Shown here one piece after another: positions 1 to 9,970 of a DNA stretch of 64,000 nt. The notes under the pieces are model-generated. The model did no database searches and was not told the origin of the DNA. It worked only from the letters and a program-made list of their open reading frames with translations. Each line of letters opens with the position of its first letter. The stretch's first letter is position 1. Made by a program: the position numbers and the translations under genes. This DNA is from Sindora glabra (taxonomy: Eukaryota; Streptophyta; Magnoliopsida; Fabales; Fabaceae), in the NCBI GenBank assembly GCA_020226215.1, contig CM035235.1, positions 73,309,283-73,373,282 on the forward strand. Reading direction: 5' to 3'.

Positions 1-76
1 TATAAACCATACATCAATTCCTTATTATTTATTAAAATTCAAATAGTTGATTTTCTTCCTAATGAAAATCTTGCAG

Positions 77-169
77 TTTGAAGAAGCTAAGTCGCTGCCT
101 CGGCGGCGTAAAATTGGTAGAAAAGATAAAGTGGTAGGATATCGCAATCTTTCTTGTTTTTATAATTAA
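77..169 (+). CDS. Possible terminal exon of a + strand gene cut by the window edge
   Basis: A clean acceptor (TTGCAG) at 71-76 is followed by 31 codons ending in TAA at 167-169. The frame is basic (LPRRRKIGRKDK). A second frame is also open, to a TAG about 60 bases in, so the incoming intron phase decides which is real. The GC-richer stretch at 95-110 contrasts with its AT-rich surroundings. I do not recognise the protein. The rest of the gene lies before base 1, so this could also be chance. Confidence 0.25.
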   Translation, partial: FEEAKSLPRRRKIGRKDKVVGYRNLSCFYN

Positions 170-1607
170 TAAGAATGGTCAAGCCGACGAACGCATATAC
201 GTGTATTCCCAAAATTGAATTCAAAATGAAAAGGAAAACAAAATCTTGAAACAACACCTTATACCATTTGGACTAAATGATCTCAGCAAAGATGGTATCA
301 GTTATGCTCAAACTGTCGGCATTGCTAAAAATCTGGTTAATTAATAAGTTTAATTTACAAAAACAGACTAAACGACCCGAAAGGGTCCAAATGAAAGAGG
401 AAAGGGGAGGAAAACAAATATATAGTCTGGATAATTACAAAATCCGGATACTCTAATCAAATTAATGGACAAAAACGGACTAATCCACGCAAAAGGGTCC
501 ATATGAAAAACATGTCTTCATAGCCAAGAAGCAAACCACAATCCTCTCCCCGCGACAGAGCTGATTGTGAAGCTCCAAATGTCTGGTTCTTTCTTGAAGA
601 CAAAACGTTAATTAGTTAGTTGGTTGCCTCTGCAAAAACCACATAAAACAGTAGAATCCAACCTGAAAACATATAATAAAAAATTTAGAGAAAATACATT
701 ATTGATTACAAATTGAAAAAATAAATAAATAAACATGTCACATTCTTTGCTGGACATTAATTTGAAATAAATTGATGCGAGCATTTATTCATCAATGTTC
801 AAAAAGCTTTTAATGGTGTTGAGAATATAAAACTTTCAAACTTCTGTGCTCTTTCAATAATTTATATACTTGTATTTAATTCATTCTCAAGATTTTATAC
901 TGAATTGAAAGTAAAAATAAATCAAAGTATTATTTTATGTTCTCAACGCCATTAAGTGTTCAATAACCATTGCCCTCTAGACAGTGATGTATTAATCACA
1001 AAAGCCAAGAAAAGTTTATTACGGAAAGGAAGGATGAATAAGATGAAGGGGGGAAATCCTCCTACAGAGAATCCAAAATAATTTACTCATCAATGCGACA
1101 CATGCTATTTAATTTCTCTTCCCATCTTGTTAGGTTTTATAGAGCGCTCTGGATCAAATGAAACTGCTCCTATTAAAATATCCAGCAGGAAATTTCTAAT
1201 ACTATTGAAGCCCTGAAAATTTTCTCACGTTGGGATGCTTCAGAACTGACCCTTTCCTTCAATAGTATGGATTTACTCATATTATAACAGCAGTTTCCTT
1301 TGGCACATAAGTGGTTGATGTATCAAATGTGAAAGTTCCGTCTAATATTGCTCAAAATACTTAAAATGGATATAAATTCAGCACTTAAAACTATTTTAAC
1401 ACTACAAAATCTTTACTTCACACTTTCACACTGAAAATTCAGAACTTAATTTCATTTCCAGCAGTTTTATCAAATGGCCCCTTGGCAAAATGAATTCGCT
1501 CCAAATCAAAGTATGCAACAATGTTCACCAGAAAGGAAAAACATAAACTCAATCATCTATTAACATTAGTGATTTCAACAAATTTCAGGAAAAAGATCAC
1601 CTGCCAA
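170..1607. other. KRI1 3' flank and intergenic sequence
   Basis: No convincing coding frame. A splice-donor-like CAG/GTGATC on the minus strand lies just after the KRI1 stop (about 1593-1598). A less AT-rich block at about 500-640, read on the minus strand, has acceptor-like sites. A spliced KRI1 3' UTR is therefore possible but unproven. The rest is AT-rich. Confidence 0.4.
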
Positions 1608-3626
1608 TTAGTGAATTCTGTAGTGCTTTGCTCTACGCAGAAAATTAGATGATATCTTCCCATATGCTAGAAGCCTTGAGTGAGATAACTTTTGATCAGC
1701 CGAGCTTAATTTTCTCCTGGCTTTCCTGGATAACTTGCCCCCATCACCATTTGATTCCTCCATCCGAGCTTTTCCATTTTCCATTTTACTGTTTGATGGA
1801 ATCGACTTGCCACTATCATCCCTGGATGTCTTATCTCTCTTCCTTTTGTCACGATGCCCTGCATGAAGTATCTCTCGAGTCCTCAATTTCAGCTGCTGCC
1901 TCTTTTGATTGCTCAATTTCCATTCCTCCTCCCTATAAGGTGCAAGCTTTTTCAAGGAAATATACTGGTTCAACTCCTTCTCATCCATAACTAATAACTC
2001 TGCAGCAGTCAGCCCATATCGGTTAGATTTTGTCTTAGCATACTTAAACCTTGTCTTCAGGTCCCCAATTGTGTCCTCATAATCTAATTTATAGTACTCA
2101 TCCATCATTGCCTCCCTAGCTCTCTCCAAAAGAGCTGTTTTACGCTTCCTTTTCCGCCTTCCTTCCTCAGGAAGCTTTTCTTCATTTACTTCTCCTTGGG
2201 GATCTTGATCACTCAATTCATTCCCACCCTCCACCTTCTGTTTCAATGCTCTTTCCCTTGCAGCAATAAACCCATCATCAGACCAACTTACATCCCATCC
2301 CTTTGGAAGTCCAAGTAATTCATCCTCCTTTTCAAAATCTGGTTTCTCCATTTCAGCATCACTACCACTACCAAACTCGGAGTCAGCATCCTCTGCATTG
2401 TAGTATTTTTCATCAAAGGCCTTCTTCATCATTCTATCATACTCCTCTGGATCAAATTCATCCTCCATTTCAGCAGTAGTCAATGGCATGATATCATCAT
2501 CATGGAGCCCCGCTGTCTTCTTTATTTTTTTTAGTTTTTCTTGAATCTCCTGCTTCTTCAAATTCTTCAAATGTTTCAACTCCTCCTCCCGCTCCTTTTG
2601 TACTATTGCCATCCTCTCCTCTTTGCTCTTCCTCTGCTCTTTCCTTGCATTTGTCTTTTTCCTCACTGATCCCTCCACTTTCCGAGCATGACCCAACACT
2701 CGATCTCCCAGATTCTCTTGGAATCTATGCTCATATTCCTCATGCATCTCAATATCCTCTACATCTGACAAGTCTTGCAGTTCCTCTTCGCCATCATTCA
2801 AATTCTTCCCTTTCTTGGAAATCCACATCTTGTTCATAAAAAAACCTTTTAGAAAATTTTGTTCTGGTTCAACATCTTCACCAAAATATTCATCCAATTT
2901 CTTCACACATTCCCCATTATTGCTATCTTCTCTGTCCTCACCTGCCTTCTCCTTCACTGTGAAAAATTCCCCTTCAACATCTTCCAAACCCTCCCTTTTT
3001 GCTTCATCAAGAAAAGCCCTTTTCAACTCCTCCTGCTCTTCACCATAGGTCTTCATCCCTTCTTTAACAACAAATTCTGGCCTGCCTCCTGTAAAATGCA
3101 TTGCCTTCATATGCTTCAATTTATCTGACTTAACTGTTCCCTTTCCATTGATTTCCTCCTCATCATCCACAAAATCAGGCCCCTCCTCAATCAACTGCTT
3201 TGCCACCACATCCTTTAAATACATTGCCTTCTTACCCTTATCTTTCAAATTCCCTTTCTCCTCTTCATCACTTTTCTCCTCAGTGCTATGATCTGACTCA
3301 AAAATTTTAACATCTTTTTGCTTAAGGCTAGGATCCATCTTTTTTACTTTCATCAAGGCATCAAAAAATTCCTTGTCACTCCTGCTAGAATGAATCAGAT
3401 TCTCATCATGATCATAATCATTATCAGATGACTCTGATTCAGAATCTTCGTTGCCTTCAGAAGATGAGGATGAAGCGATAAGGCCCTTCTTTTTAAACTC
3501 ATCAAGACGCTGGAGGTCCTCCCGCTTCTTGTTGTGCTCCAATCTGCGAGCATATTCCTCATTTATCTTGATTTGTGATATGTCATCATTTTCTGAGTCA
3601 CTTGCAGCAAAGAGTTGGATTGGCAT
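1608..3626 (-). CDS. KRI1: KRI1-like ribosome biogenesis protein
   Basis: A single uninterrupted frame of 672 residues. KRI1 is a nucleolar protein, known from yeast as a Krr1 partner needed for 40S subunit assembly. Visible features: an acidic N-terminal half with many D/E/S runs; a basic lysine/arginine coiled segment around residues 320-375; the family block with DDDIMPLTTAEMEDEFDPEEYD around 378-400; a GLPKGWDVSW motif around 445-455; and the KRI1 C-terminal domain (YYKLDYEDTIGDLKTRFKY onward) around 513-595. The tail is rich in K/R and looks nucleolar. The start is the first ATG, followed by a typical N-terminus (MPIQLFAASDSEND). The last 14 or so residues after AYGKI do not resemble the usual short basic end, so the C-terminus may be lineage-specific or differ by splicing. 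Family assignment is firm; the symbol is by homology. Confidence 0.9.
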   Translation of the reverse strand: MPIQLFAASDSENDDISQIKINEEYARRLEHNKKREDLQRLDEFKKKGLIASSSSSEGNEDSESESSDNDYDHDENLIHSSRSDKEFFDALMKVKKMDPSLKQKDVKIFESDHSTEEKSDEEEKGNLKDKGKKAMYLKDVVAKQLIEEGPDFVDDEEEINGKGTVKSDKLKHMKAMHFTGGRPEFVVKEGMKTYGEEQEELKRAFLDEAKREGLEDVEGEFFTVKEKAGEDREDSNNGECVKKLDEYFGEDVEPEQNFLKGFFMNKMWISKKGKNLNDGEEELQDLSDVEDIEMHEEYEHRFQENLGDRVLGHARKVEGSVRKKTNARKEQRKSKEERMAIVQKEREEELKHLKNLKKQEIQEKLKKIKKTAGLHDDDIMPLTTAEMEDEFDPEEYDRMMKKAFDEKYYNAEDADSEFGSGSDAEMEKPDFEKEDELLGLPKGWDVSWSDDGFIAARERALKQKVEGGNELSDQDPQGEVNEEKLPEEGRRKRKRKTALLERAREAMMDEYYKLDYEDTIGDLKTRFKYAKTKSNRYGLTAAELLVMDEKELNQYISLKKLAPYREEEWKLSNQKRQQLKLRTREILHAGHRDKRKRDKTSRDDSGKSIPSNSKMENGKARMEESNGDGGKLSRKARRKLSSADQKLSHSRLLAYGKISSNFLRRAKHYRIH

Positions 3627-4093
3627 TCTTATATTTTGAGATAATATTCACGTTGCAGCAACTTTGCAATAGTCCAATTTGAAACACAAATTCCCTGAAC
3701 ATGTACTATGTATATAGTCTGAAATTGAGAAAATACAATAGAAAGATGTTAGGATATTAAAGCCTCTCTGGAAATCTTCAGCTCCTACTAGAGTATAATA
3801 GAAATAGAATGAAAAAGACTTGATAGTCAGAAAAATGTAAAGGAAACAAACTAAGCATTGCGAATTAGTTTTATTAAAGCATAAATTATCCTCTTCTGGG
3901 GTCTGATATATGGCAATGAAACTAATATTTTATGCTAAGGTTATATAAGTTGTTGATCCTACCTAGGATCGGACAAGAGTCAAAGATCATAATTTGTATG
4001 ATCATAAGTGGGATCATAAGATCCTATAGATGAAGTAAATGTATATAAATTTATATATGCATATGCTTGTAAAAACGTCAAACATGGATAAAA
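3627..4093. other. KRI1 upstream region with Mutator-like subterminal motifs
   Basis: Contains the KRI1 5' UTR and promoter on the minus strand; no distinct TATA box was assigned. At 3965-4030 there are repeated GATCATAA and GGATCATAAGATCC words like those inside the neighbouring Mutator-like element, suggesting an older fragment of the same family. Confidence 0.35.
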
Positions 4094-4103
4094 TATTTCC
4101 AAA

Positions 4104-5068
4104 TGGTTGTCAAAATCGCGACTTAAGTCGCAAGATCGTAAGATCCTATGATCTGTCCTATGCATTACGAGTCTGATTATAGAGAAAACTCGTTTCTTCT
4201 TGGATCGTGGTGGGATCGTGACTTTAGTAGTAAAGTCGGTAGGAACGGACACACACAACGATCCCACACAAAGGCAAAAAAATGACATTGAAATTACTCA
4301 AAACGACGCCAAAGGCATCCTTGTTGCTCCAGAAGTTGCTGCTGAAGCTTGAAGGATTTGCCGCTACTGGAGAAGACGCCGCAGACAAGAGATGAGGGCG
4401 AAGCTTCACTGACTCACAGTTGCAATTGCAGAAGCAGGAATGCTGAAGCTTGGAGGAGATGCCGCCACTAGAGATGACGCCGTAGACAAGAGGCAACAGC
4501 AAAACTTCACCGACCCACAGTCGCAATTGAAAGCAGGGAGTTGCGGAAGCAAGGATTCGAAAAGCAAGCACGTTCTAATTTTAAGGTTTTATATTATATA
4601 CTTTATTATTTTCTTTTACTTTTATATATTCATTTAATTTATTTTAATTTTATATATTAATAAAAATATATAATTTTTGTTGATTCTGATTTTAACATTT
4701 TTGATATATTTATCTGAAAATTTAAAGGTTTTATATTATATTTTTGTTTGGAAATATTATGCTGATTTTTATCTTATTTTATTTTAAGGTTTTATATTAT
4801 ATATTTATTTGAAAATTTTATGTGTTGATTCTAATCTTCTAATTATATATTGTTGGTTCTGATTTGAATTTACATTTATATAATATATTAATAAATTTAT
4901 ATTTATATACATTTTTATAATATATTAATATTTTTACAAGTATATATACATATATATAATATTTATACATTCTTACATTATACGTAAGATCTTACAATTC
5001 TACTTATAATCTGACGATCCTAAACCCCTTTCCCCAATGATAAGTAGAATCTACAATTTTGACAACCT
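4104..5068. mobile_element. Non-autonomous Mutator-like element (965 bp) with 10-bp target duplication
   Basis: The left end reads TGGTTGTCAAAATCG. The right end, reverse complemented, reads AGGTTGTCAAAATTG. The element is bounded on both sides by the identical decamer TATTTCCAAA (4094-4103 and 5069-5078). A 9-11 bp target duplication is the hallmark of Mutator-like transposition. The inverted termini lose similarity after roughly 14 bases, although GATCGTAAGATC-type words recur inside both ends. No transposase frame is present, so it needs a helper. The interior has a GC-richer block at 4310-4560 and an AT-rich block at 4600-4980. The GC-rich part could be captured host sequence (Pack-MULE style), but I do not recognise a source gene. 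Confidence 0.75.
4341..4538. repeat. Two-copy GC-rich tandem repeat inside the Mutator-like element
   Basis: Two copies of about 97 bp (4341-4438 and 4442-4538), spaced about 101 bp, share GCTGAAGCTTG, GACGCCG.AGACAAGAG, CTTCAC.GAC.CACAGT and GCAATTG. It is the only GC-rich patch in the element. Open frames run across it on both strands (4224-4571 minus is longest), but neither resembles a known protein. Confidence 0.6.
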
Positions 5069-6063
5069 TATTTCCAAACTTATAATAAAGATAAAATTAA
5101 GTTCTAACGTTAGTCTTAGCATTAACACAAACAAGAAAAAGTTCACAATATGCTGAAAATCACAAATAACAAAATCAATATTAAAGATTTATCAATATAT
5201 ATAAAATTTTATCAATATTAAAAACTAAGTTGAGTAAAATAAATATAATCATTTAATTCTATCAATATAAACATGATGCAATTGAAACTAAATATAAATT
5301 TTGCTAATTCATAAAATTAGAACTAAATTGAATAAATATAACTTCATATAAGTACATTATACACAACTAAAAAATTGAACAACCAAATACACACAAAAAA
5401 AAATTAAATAAATAAAATAACTTTCAAACAACCACTGGCTGAGTAAAATATAATTTGTTATTAATATATAAAGTTGAATTAAGCAAAATGAATATAAAAA
5501 TGTAAATTAAATGACCAAACTGATATTAATTTATTATATAAAAAATTAAAATAACTAAAGTTGTCTTCGTTCTCTGCCCTGTTTCTGTGACTGCGTTTTT
5601 TCTGCTCCATCTTCTTACTGCGTCTCTGCTTTCATCTTTTCTTCTTCTACTTCGTCTTCTTTGGCTTCCGCTTGTCTTCTCTCATCAACGAAGAAAAGCA
5701 AAAAATCATGCCTCACTCACACCCCACTCAACAATAATAATCAATTTTTCAGTGCCACCCTCACACCGCAGCACAGAAGGCATTGGAGGTAAGTTCTGCT
5801 AAGCTAAATCTTGGTTTTAAAAGAAATTTTAGGATGGGTTAGGCTGATTTAGTGGTTTATTTTCGGCCTCTAACAATCCCAAGTGCTGTGATGTTGTTTT
5901 CGTTAAAAAAATTAGATCTGTTCTGCCTTTTAGGTTGGGCGATTTGATCATTCATTCTTAACGATCTTATGAACTCAGTTGCGATCGTATGACAATCCAC
6001 ACAGATATGAATTTTCCATGAGAATGGACTCGTAAACCATGTTCATAGCCATAGGATCATGTT

Positions 6064-6092
6064 TTTATGATCCAGTTGCAACTTTGACAACC
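6064..6092. repeat. Unpaired Mutator-like terminus
   Basis: GTTGCAACTTTGACAACC matches the right-end logic of the 4.1-5.1 kb element (ATTTTGACAACC), with GGATCAT words just inside it. I found no matching left end, so this is probably a truncated or more diverged copy. Confidence 0.4.
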
Positions 6093-6142
6093 ATGATATT
6101 CATATTAATACTGAGTAATGCCACAAAGCATGTTCATACATA

Positions 6143-6165
6143 CCCCCCCCCCCAAAAAAAAAAAA
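6143..6165. repeat. C11-A12 homopolymer junction
   Basis: Eleven C directly followed by twelve A. Similar tracts occur at 11,055-11,083 (T19-G10) and 39,850-39,869 (C10-A10). The lengths may be unreliable because such tracts are prone to sequencing slippage. Confidence 0.8.
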
Positions 6166-6787
6166 TCCTGAGTCACTGCAATCCTATACCATTTTTCTTT
6201 TTTTTTGCAACCAAAATTCTTGTTAAGACTTAGAGAATCAATAAGAGTAAAAAAGGAAAGTAAATTTCACCTAGCCTATAGCAACAGTGAATTCCATCAT
6301 CAATTTTCCACCTTCATATTGTGTTGAAGAATTTTTATAAATCTCATGCTTCACAAACCTTAAAAAGGGGGGAAGGGAACAAAAATACATCACTACTATT
6401 AATTTTATAATTCTATCTTTACATAATAAATTATTGATAAAAAATTAAAAATTAAAAAGAATATTATTTTATTTATAATATTAATTTCCTATTAAATATT
6501 ATAATAATTCAATTGGTTTTTTTTATTATTATGACTTTAATTTACATTATTATATTTGATATATAACTAAAATTAAAAAAATGTGTGTTAGTGCAAGGTA
6601 ACATTAATCAAATATCTATCATAATTCAACTTTTTATCCTAAAGAAAAGAAGAGTTTTAAGATGGTAAGAAAACTTAGAAAAGTAAGTATAACATATACA
6701 TAAAGCCTTCCCCAATAGAAAGCACGGGATCTCTCAGTTTAATATTACATTCTCACATCACATGCAGTAAGTAGTTAGTCAATCTAT

Positions 6788-6797
6788 CTATATATGT
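6788..6797 (+). promoter_or_regulatory. TATA-box candidate
   Basis: CTATATATG lies about 110 bases before the ATG at 6907. It is followed by a purine/AC-rich leader typical of plant 5' UTRs (6830-6906). It supports transcription of the small + strand candidate downstream. Confidence 0.35.
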
Positions 6798-6906
6798 GTG
6801 CGTCTGCTTTGGCCATATATTTTCAACAGAAACAGATGCAGCCTACAAGAGAATCACTTTCAATTCAGCGAGAGCTAGTGAAACAGACCCAAACCCAAAC
6901 ACACAG

Positions 6907-7158
6907 ATGAAGATTTCAATCTTCTTCACTGGCAACAGGTAATCCATCATCTTCGCATTCAATATCACCAATAATAGTTAATGATAACCACAACAAGAAG
7001 AAAATCAACAATAATCAATCAGCATGCGTGAATTGAAGAGTACTCCTATTCCCACTAGATCAGCTAGAGCAGATCAAAAACCAAACCAGAACTTTCAGTT
7101 CCATCTCTCCTCCTCTCCCCACGGCTGCACCTTCAATGACCCTAAAGCGCAAATACAG
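6907..7158 (+). CDS. Candidate small spliced gene, unknown function (5' exons)
   Basis: The ATG at 6907 opens 32 nt of coding sequence to a CAACAG/GTAATC donor (6938/6939). An ATCAG acceptor at 7022 opens a second exon, 7023-7158, ending at ATACAG/GTATGC. The two exons join in phase to 56 codons (MKISIFFTGNSMREL...DPKAQIQ). The best next acceptor (GGCATGCAG, 7572-7580) meets a stop after three codons, which would give a product of about 59 residues. Without splicing, the second exon frame runs on to 7234. I recognise no family. A non-coding transcript is an equal possibility. Confidence 0.3.
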
Positions 7159-8207
7159 GTATGCCATTATATATGTCATCATCACAGAAGTCAATCTCTC
7201 TATATTCTGGATTTCCCTATAATTATAACTTCTTAAAGTTGATAAAGCTTGTTGCTCTCCGACTCCAAAGAAATGCAAAGTCTAGGGAACCAGTGTAAAA
7301 TATTTAATTTGTCCAAACTCATTCATGGAAAAGGACAATATCATACAACCAAACCCAAGAGACGAGTATCAAGTAGTAAAAACCCTTGAGTTTACTCTGA
7401 CATTCTATTCATATGTTGTAAAAAACTAAAAATAACCATGAAACACGATTGCTAATGTTGTATTTTTTCATCACAACATTGCCAAATGACAGAGGATATG
7501 TCAAGATTTGACTGTCTCATCTTTTATTACCAAAAGAGAATAGCAAAATGAGACTAATTTGTTTTTTTGTGGCATGCAGTTCTGTTTATGATTGGTTTAT
7601 GCTATTGAAGCCACATCTCCTTGCAATGCTTCTAGCATTCAACCAAATCCAACGCTGTTCCAACACTAGTGCTGCATTTATAATTAATCCACATGATAGT
7701 GTTTTACATTATTTTAAAGCTACCGAACTTTATACGCTTGTGTGTTATTCAATGACAAAGTACTGGCTATAATGATTACAGACTTTCATTCAACAGTTAA
7801 GAAAGCTTATACCCATGTCGCAATCTCCATAAAAGCCACAACAATCAACTTGCACTTATTCACAAGAACATAAGAGAATCATCTTACATAGATTCATGAA
7901 CGACGTTGTTGTTGATTTCATTAGTTCCTTCTTTTTCCTTTGTTTCGCAGACAGACACAGAGGAACACATGAGAGTACTCAAACAGAGAATTGCAAACAA
8001 TAATTGAGACGAAAATGAACTAAGCTGGTTCTTCTTAATTCTAAACCACAAATAATCACCAGAATAACAATCACAAGGATGATGGTTGATGAATAAACTA
8101 AACAGACAACAACGACACAATTTTCAGCTGGTGGCACTAAAAAACTAACAGAAAACGGGGTTTCACAGGAAGAGAGAGAGAGAGAAAGCAAGAGATAGGT
8201 ACCTCGT
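7159..8207. other. Region between two small-transcript candidates
   Basis: No recognisable protein. If the + strand candidate (from 6.8 kb) and the minus-strand candidate (from 8.3 kb) are both transcribed, they converge here. An AG-repeat lies at about 8170-8187. Confidence 0.3.
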
Positions 8208-8312
8208 TTATTTTGATGCAGCAAGATGCGCGGCAGTGTATTGATCGGAGACTGTTAACTTCCTTCTACTCCAAGTGGGATGCTCGTCAGCAGCCGCACA
8301 TCCTGCCACCAT
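8208..8312 (-). CDS. Candidate 34-residue ORF in a first exon, unknown function
   Basis: The ATG at 8312 sits in a good plant context (GATCAATGGTGG) and encodes 34 residues (MVAGCAAADEHPTWSRRKLT...), with a stop immediately before a strong donor (ACGAG/GTACC at 8203/8202). The exon is GC-richer than its surroundings, and telo-box-like promoter words lie just upstream. It may encode a short peptide, be an upstream ORF in a longer transcript, or be non-coding. No family was recognised. Confidence 0.3.
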   Translation of the reverse strand: MVAGCAAADEHPTWSRRKLTVSDQYTAAHLAASK

Positions 8313-8334
8313 TGATCGGAGTGTTAGATTGTTT

Positions 8335-8383
8335 GGCTAGGGTTAGTTTGTTTTTGTTTTTGCCATAGGCTAGGGTTAGTTTG
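8335..8383 (-). promoter_or_regulatory. Duplicated telo-box-like promoter element
   Basis: The 16-mer GGCTAGGGTTAGTTTG occurs exactly twice (8335-8350, 8368-8383). On the minus strand it contains AACCCTA, the core of the plant telo-box common in promoters of translation-related genes. It lies 20-70 bases upstream of the minus-strand ATG at 8312. Confidence 0.4.
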
Positions 8384-9970
8384 GACTCATGCTTATTCTC
8401 CTCTTTTTCTTTTCATTAGTACTTTAGGTTAGACCCGCAAGAAATTGGGCTGATTAAAAAACGCCACTCCCATGTAATAATAATAATAATAATATCACAT
8501 ATATTTTTGTTTTTATTTATAGTATTTATAAATTATAAATTATTTTATAATTATAATAATGTTATAATTATAAGTAAAATTTAAATAGACTGGCTTGTTA
8601 CACCAACAAGCCAAACTTTAAAAATTTTGACATGACTTATTTCTAAATAAACTTACTAATTAGTCTTGATGTAATTTGTTTTCAGGGTATGGGTTCATGG
8701 GCCTTCAATAGGTAATTTAATCTATTTTCATTCATCGGTATAAATTAAATTTACATTATTATTTATTTTTATATTGTTATATTAATAAAAAATTATTAAA
8801 ATTCTTTATCTTGTATTTGGATGAAACATTTAGTAAATATTAAAAATTTTAAAATTTTATATTGAAATGGAATAATTGTAGTTAGTTTTCATAGATGAGG
8901 AATGATAGTTAATATAGTATTTCAAAAGTAAATATGGAATTTATAAAATAATATATATTTTGATTGAATTTAAAATGATAAATTTGATAGATTAAATTTT
9001 TCATTTGTAATACTTAAGTAATTCATAAATTTTATCTATTTATTGCTAAATAAAATATTTTAACATATAAAATTTAATTTTTTTGGTAATTGAATTACCA
9101 AAATTTTAAAATCCAAAAATTATTATTTTTTAGATTACATGTCATTTTCTTATTAATTAATAGTGTATAATATTTTATATTGATAATATATCAAATTTAA
9201 ACTCTTAGTATGATCAATTAGATTAGATAAATTAAATTTTGTACATATCAATAACCCAATTTTCCATTTAAATTATTATGATTGTAGGTGATAGGATTTT
9301 AATCGATTAGTATCAAATTTAAATAATTATGATAATTGGTTAGCATCCAATTTAATCAACCATGATTATAAATTAATTTCTAGACTAGATATAAAATATG
9401 AAAATGATGAATATCTGCATCTAGTCCAAATTAGATAAGTGTAGCAGCAAATTATTATTTTACATTTATTCGAAATTAGAATTAGAATGTCATATAATTA
9501 TGAAATTACATATTTTTCTCATTTTAAGAAAATACAAATTTAAAATTTTTTGGTATAATAATTGTCCAAATATTACTTTCATGTCATGTTTTTCCTCTAA
9601 ATATGTATTTTTCAAAATACACCAAAATGCACATTAAAAATACATTATAATTTCCGGTCAAAACAATTATGTAATCCCACTTTTTGAACAAGATTTACCG
9701 CCGTTGTCTCTTAGTTTTCTTGCATTTTTATAATTTCATATTTATTTAATGAAGCAGAAATTTTATTATTAAACCATTAAGCGGCATCAACAACTTGGAG
9801 GTTATACCAAGGCGCGAAAACTGGGGCACCGTTCTCCATTCTCTAGCCGAAGAATCTGAAGTCCGCGTTCTAGTGCCATTTCTCTTTGAATTAGAGCTCA
9901 AAGATCAATTTTACCTGGTGTTTTGATTCTTCTCTCGCTCCAAAGATACACACGTTCTTGTATTACGGCA
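8384..9970. other. AT-rich intergenic DNA and upstream region of the first tail-anchored gene
   Basis: An (AAT)n run lies near 8478. Through about 9,770 the sequence is very AT-rich with no coding frame. The last 190 bases are GC-richer and probably form the promoter and 5' UTR of the next gene. No TATA box was assigned. Confidence 0.4.

Larger units (their letters stand above)
5079..6780. other. Intergenic region, no firm gene
   Basis: 5079-5550 is AT-rich. 5560-5800 is pyrimidine-rich (CTTCTTCTTCG words) and ends at a strong donor-like GGAG/GTAAGTT near 5790, so it could be a 5' UTR exon of an unannotated + strand transcript; no downstream coding exon was found. 5930-6092 resembles Mutator-like subterminal sequence. 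6240-6780 is AT-rich with nothing recognisable. Confidence 0.35.

Noticed and set aside
1649..3639. Several + strand open frames opposite KRI1
   Set aside because: Antisense shadows of the acidic KRI1 frame; serine/leucine/phenylalanine-rich as expected from reversed GAA/GAT codons.
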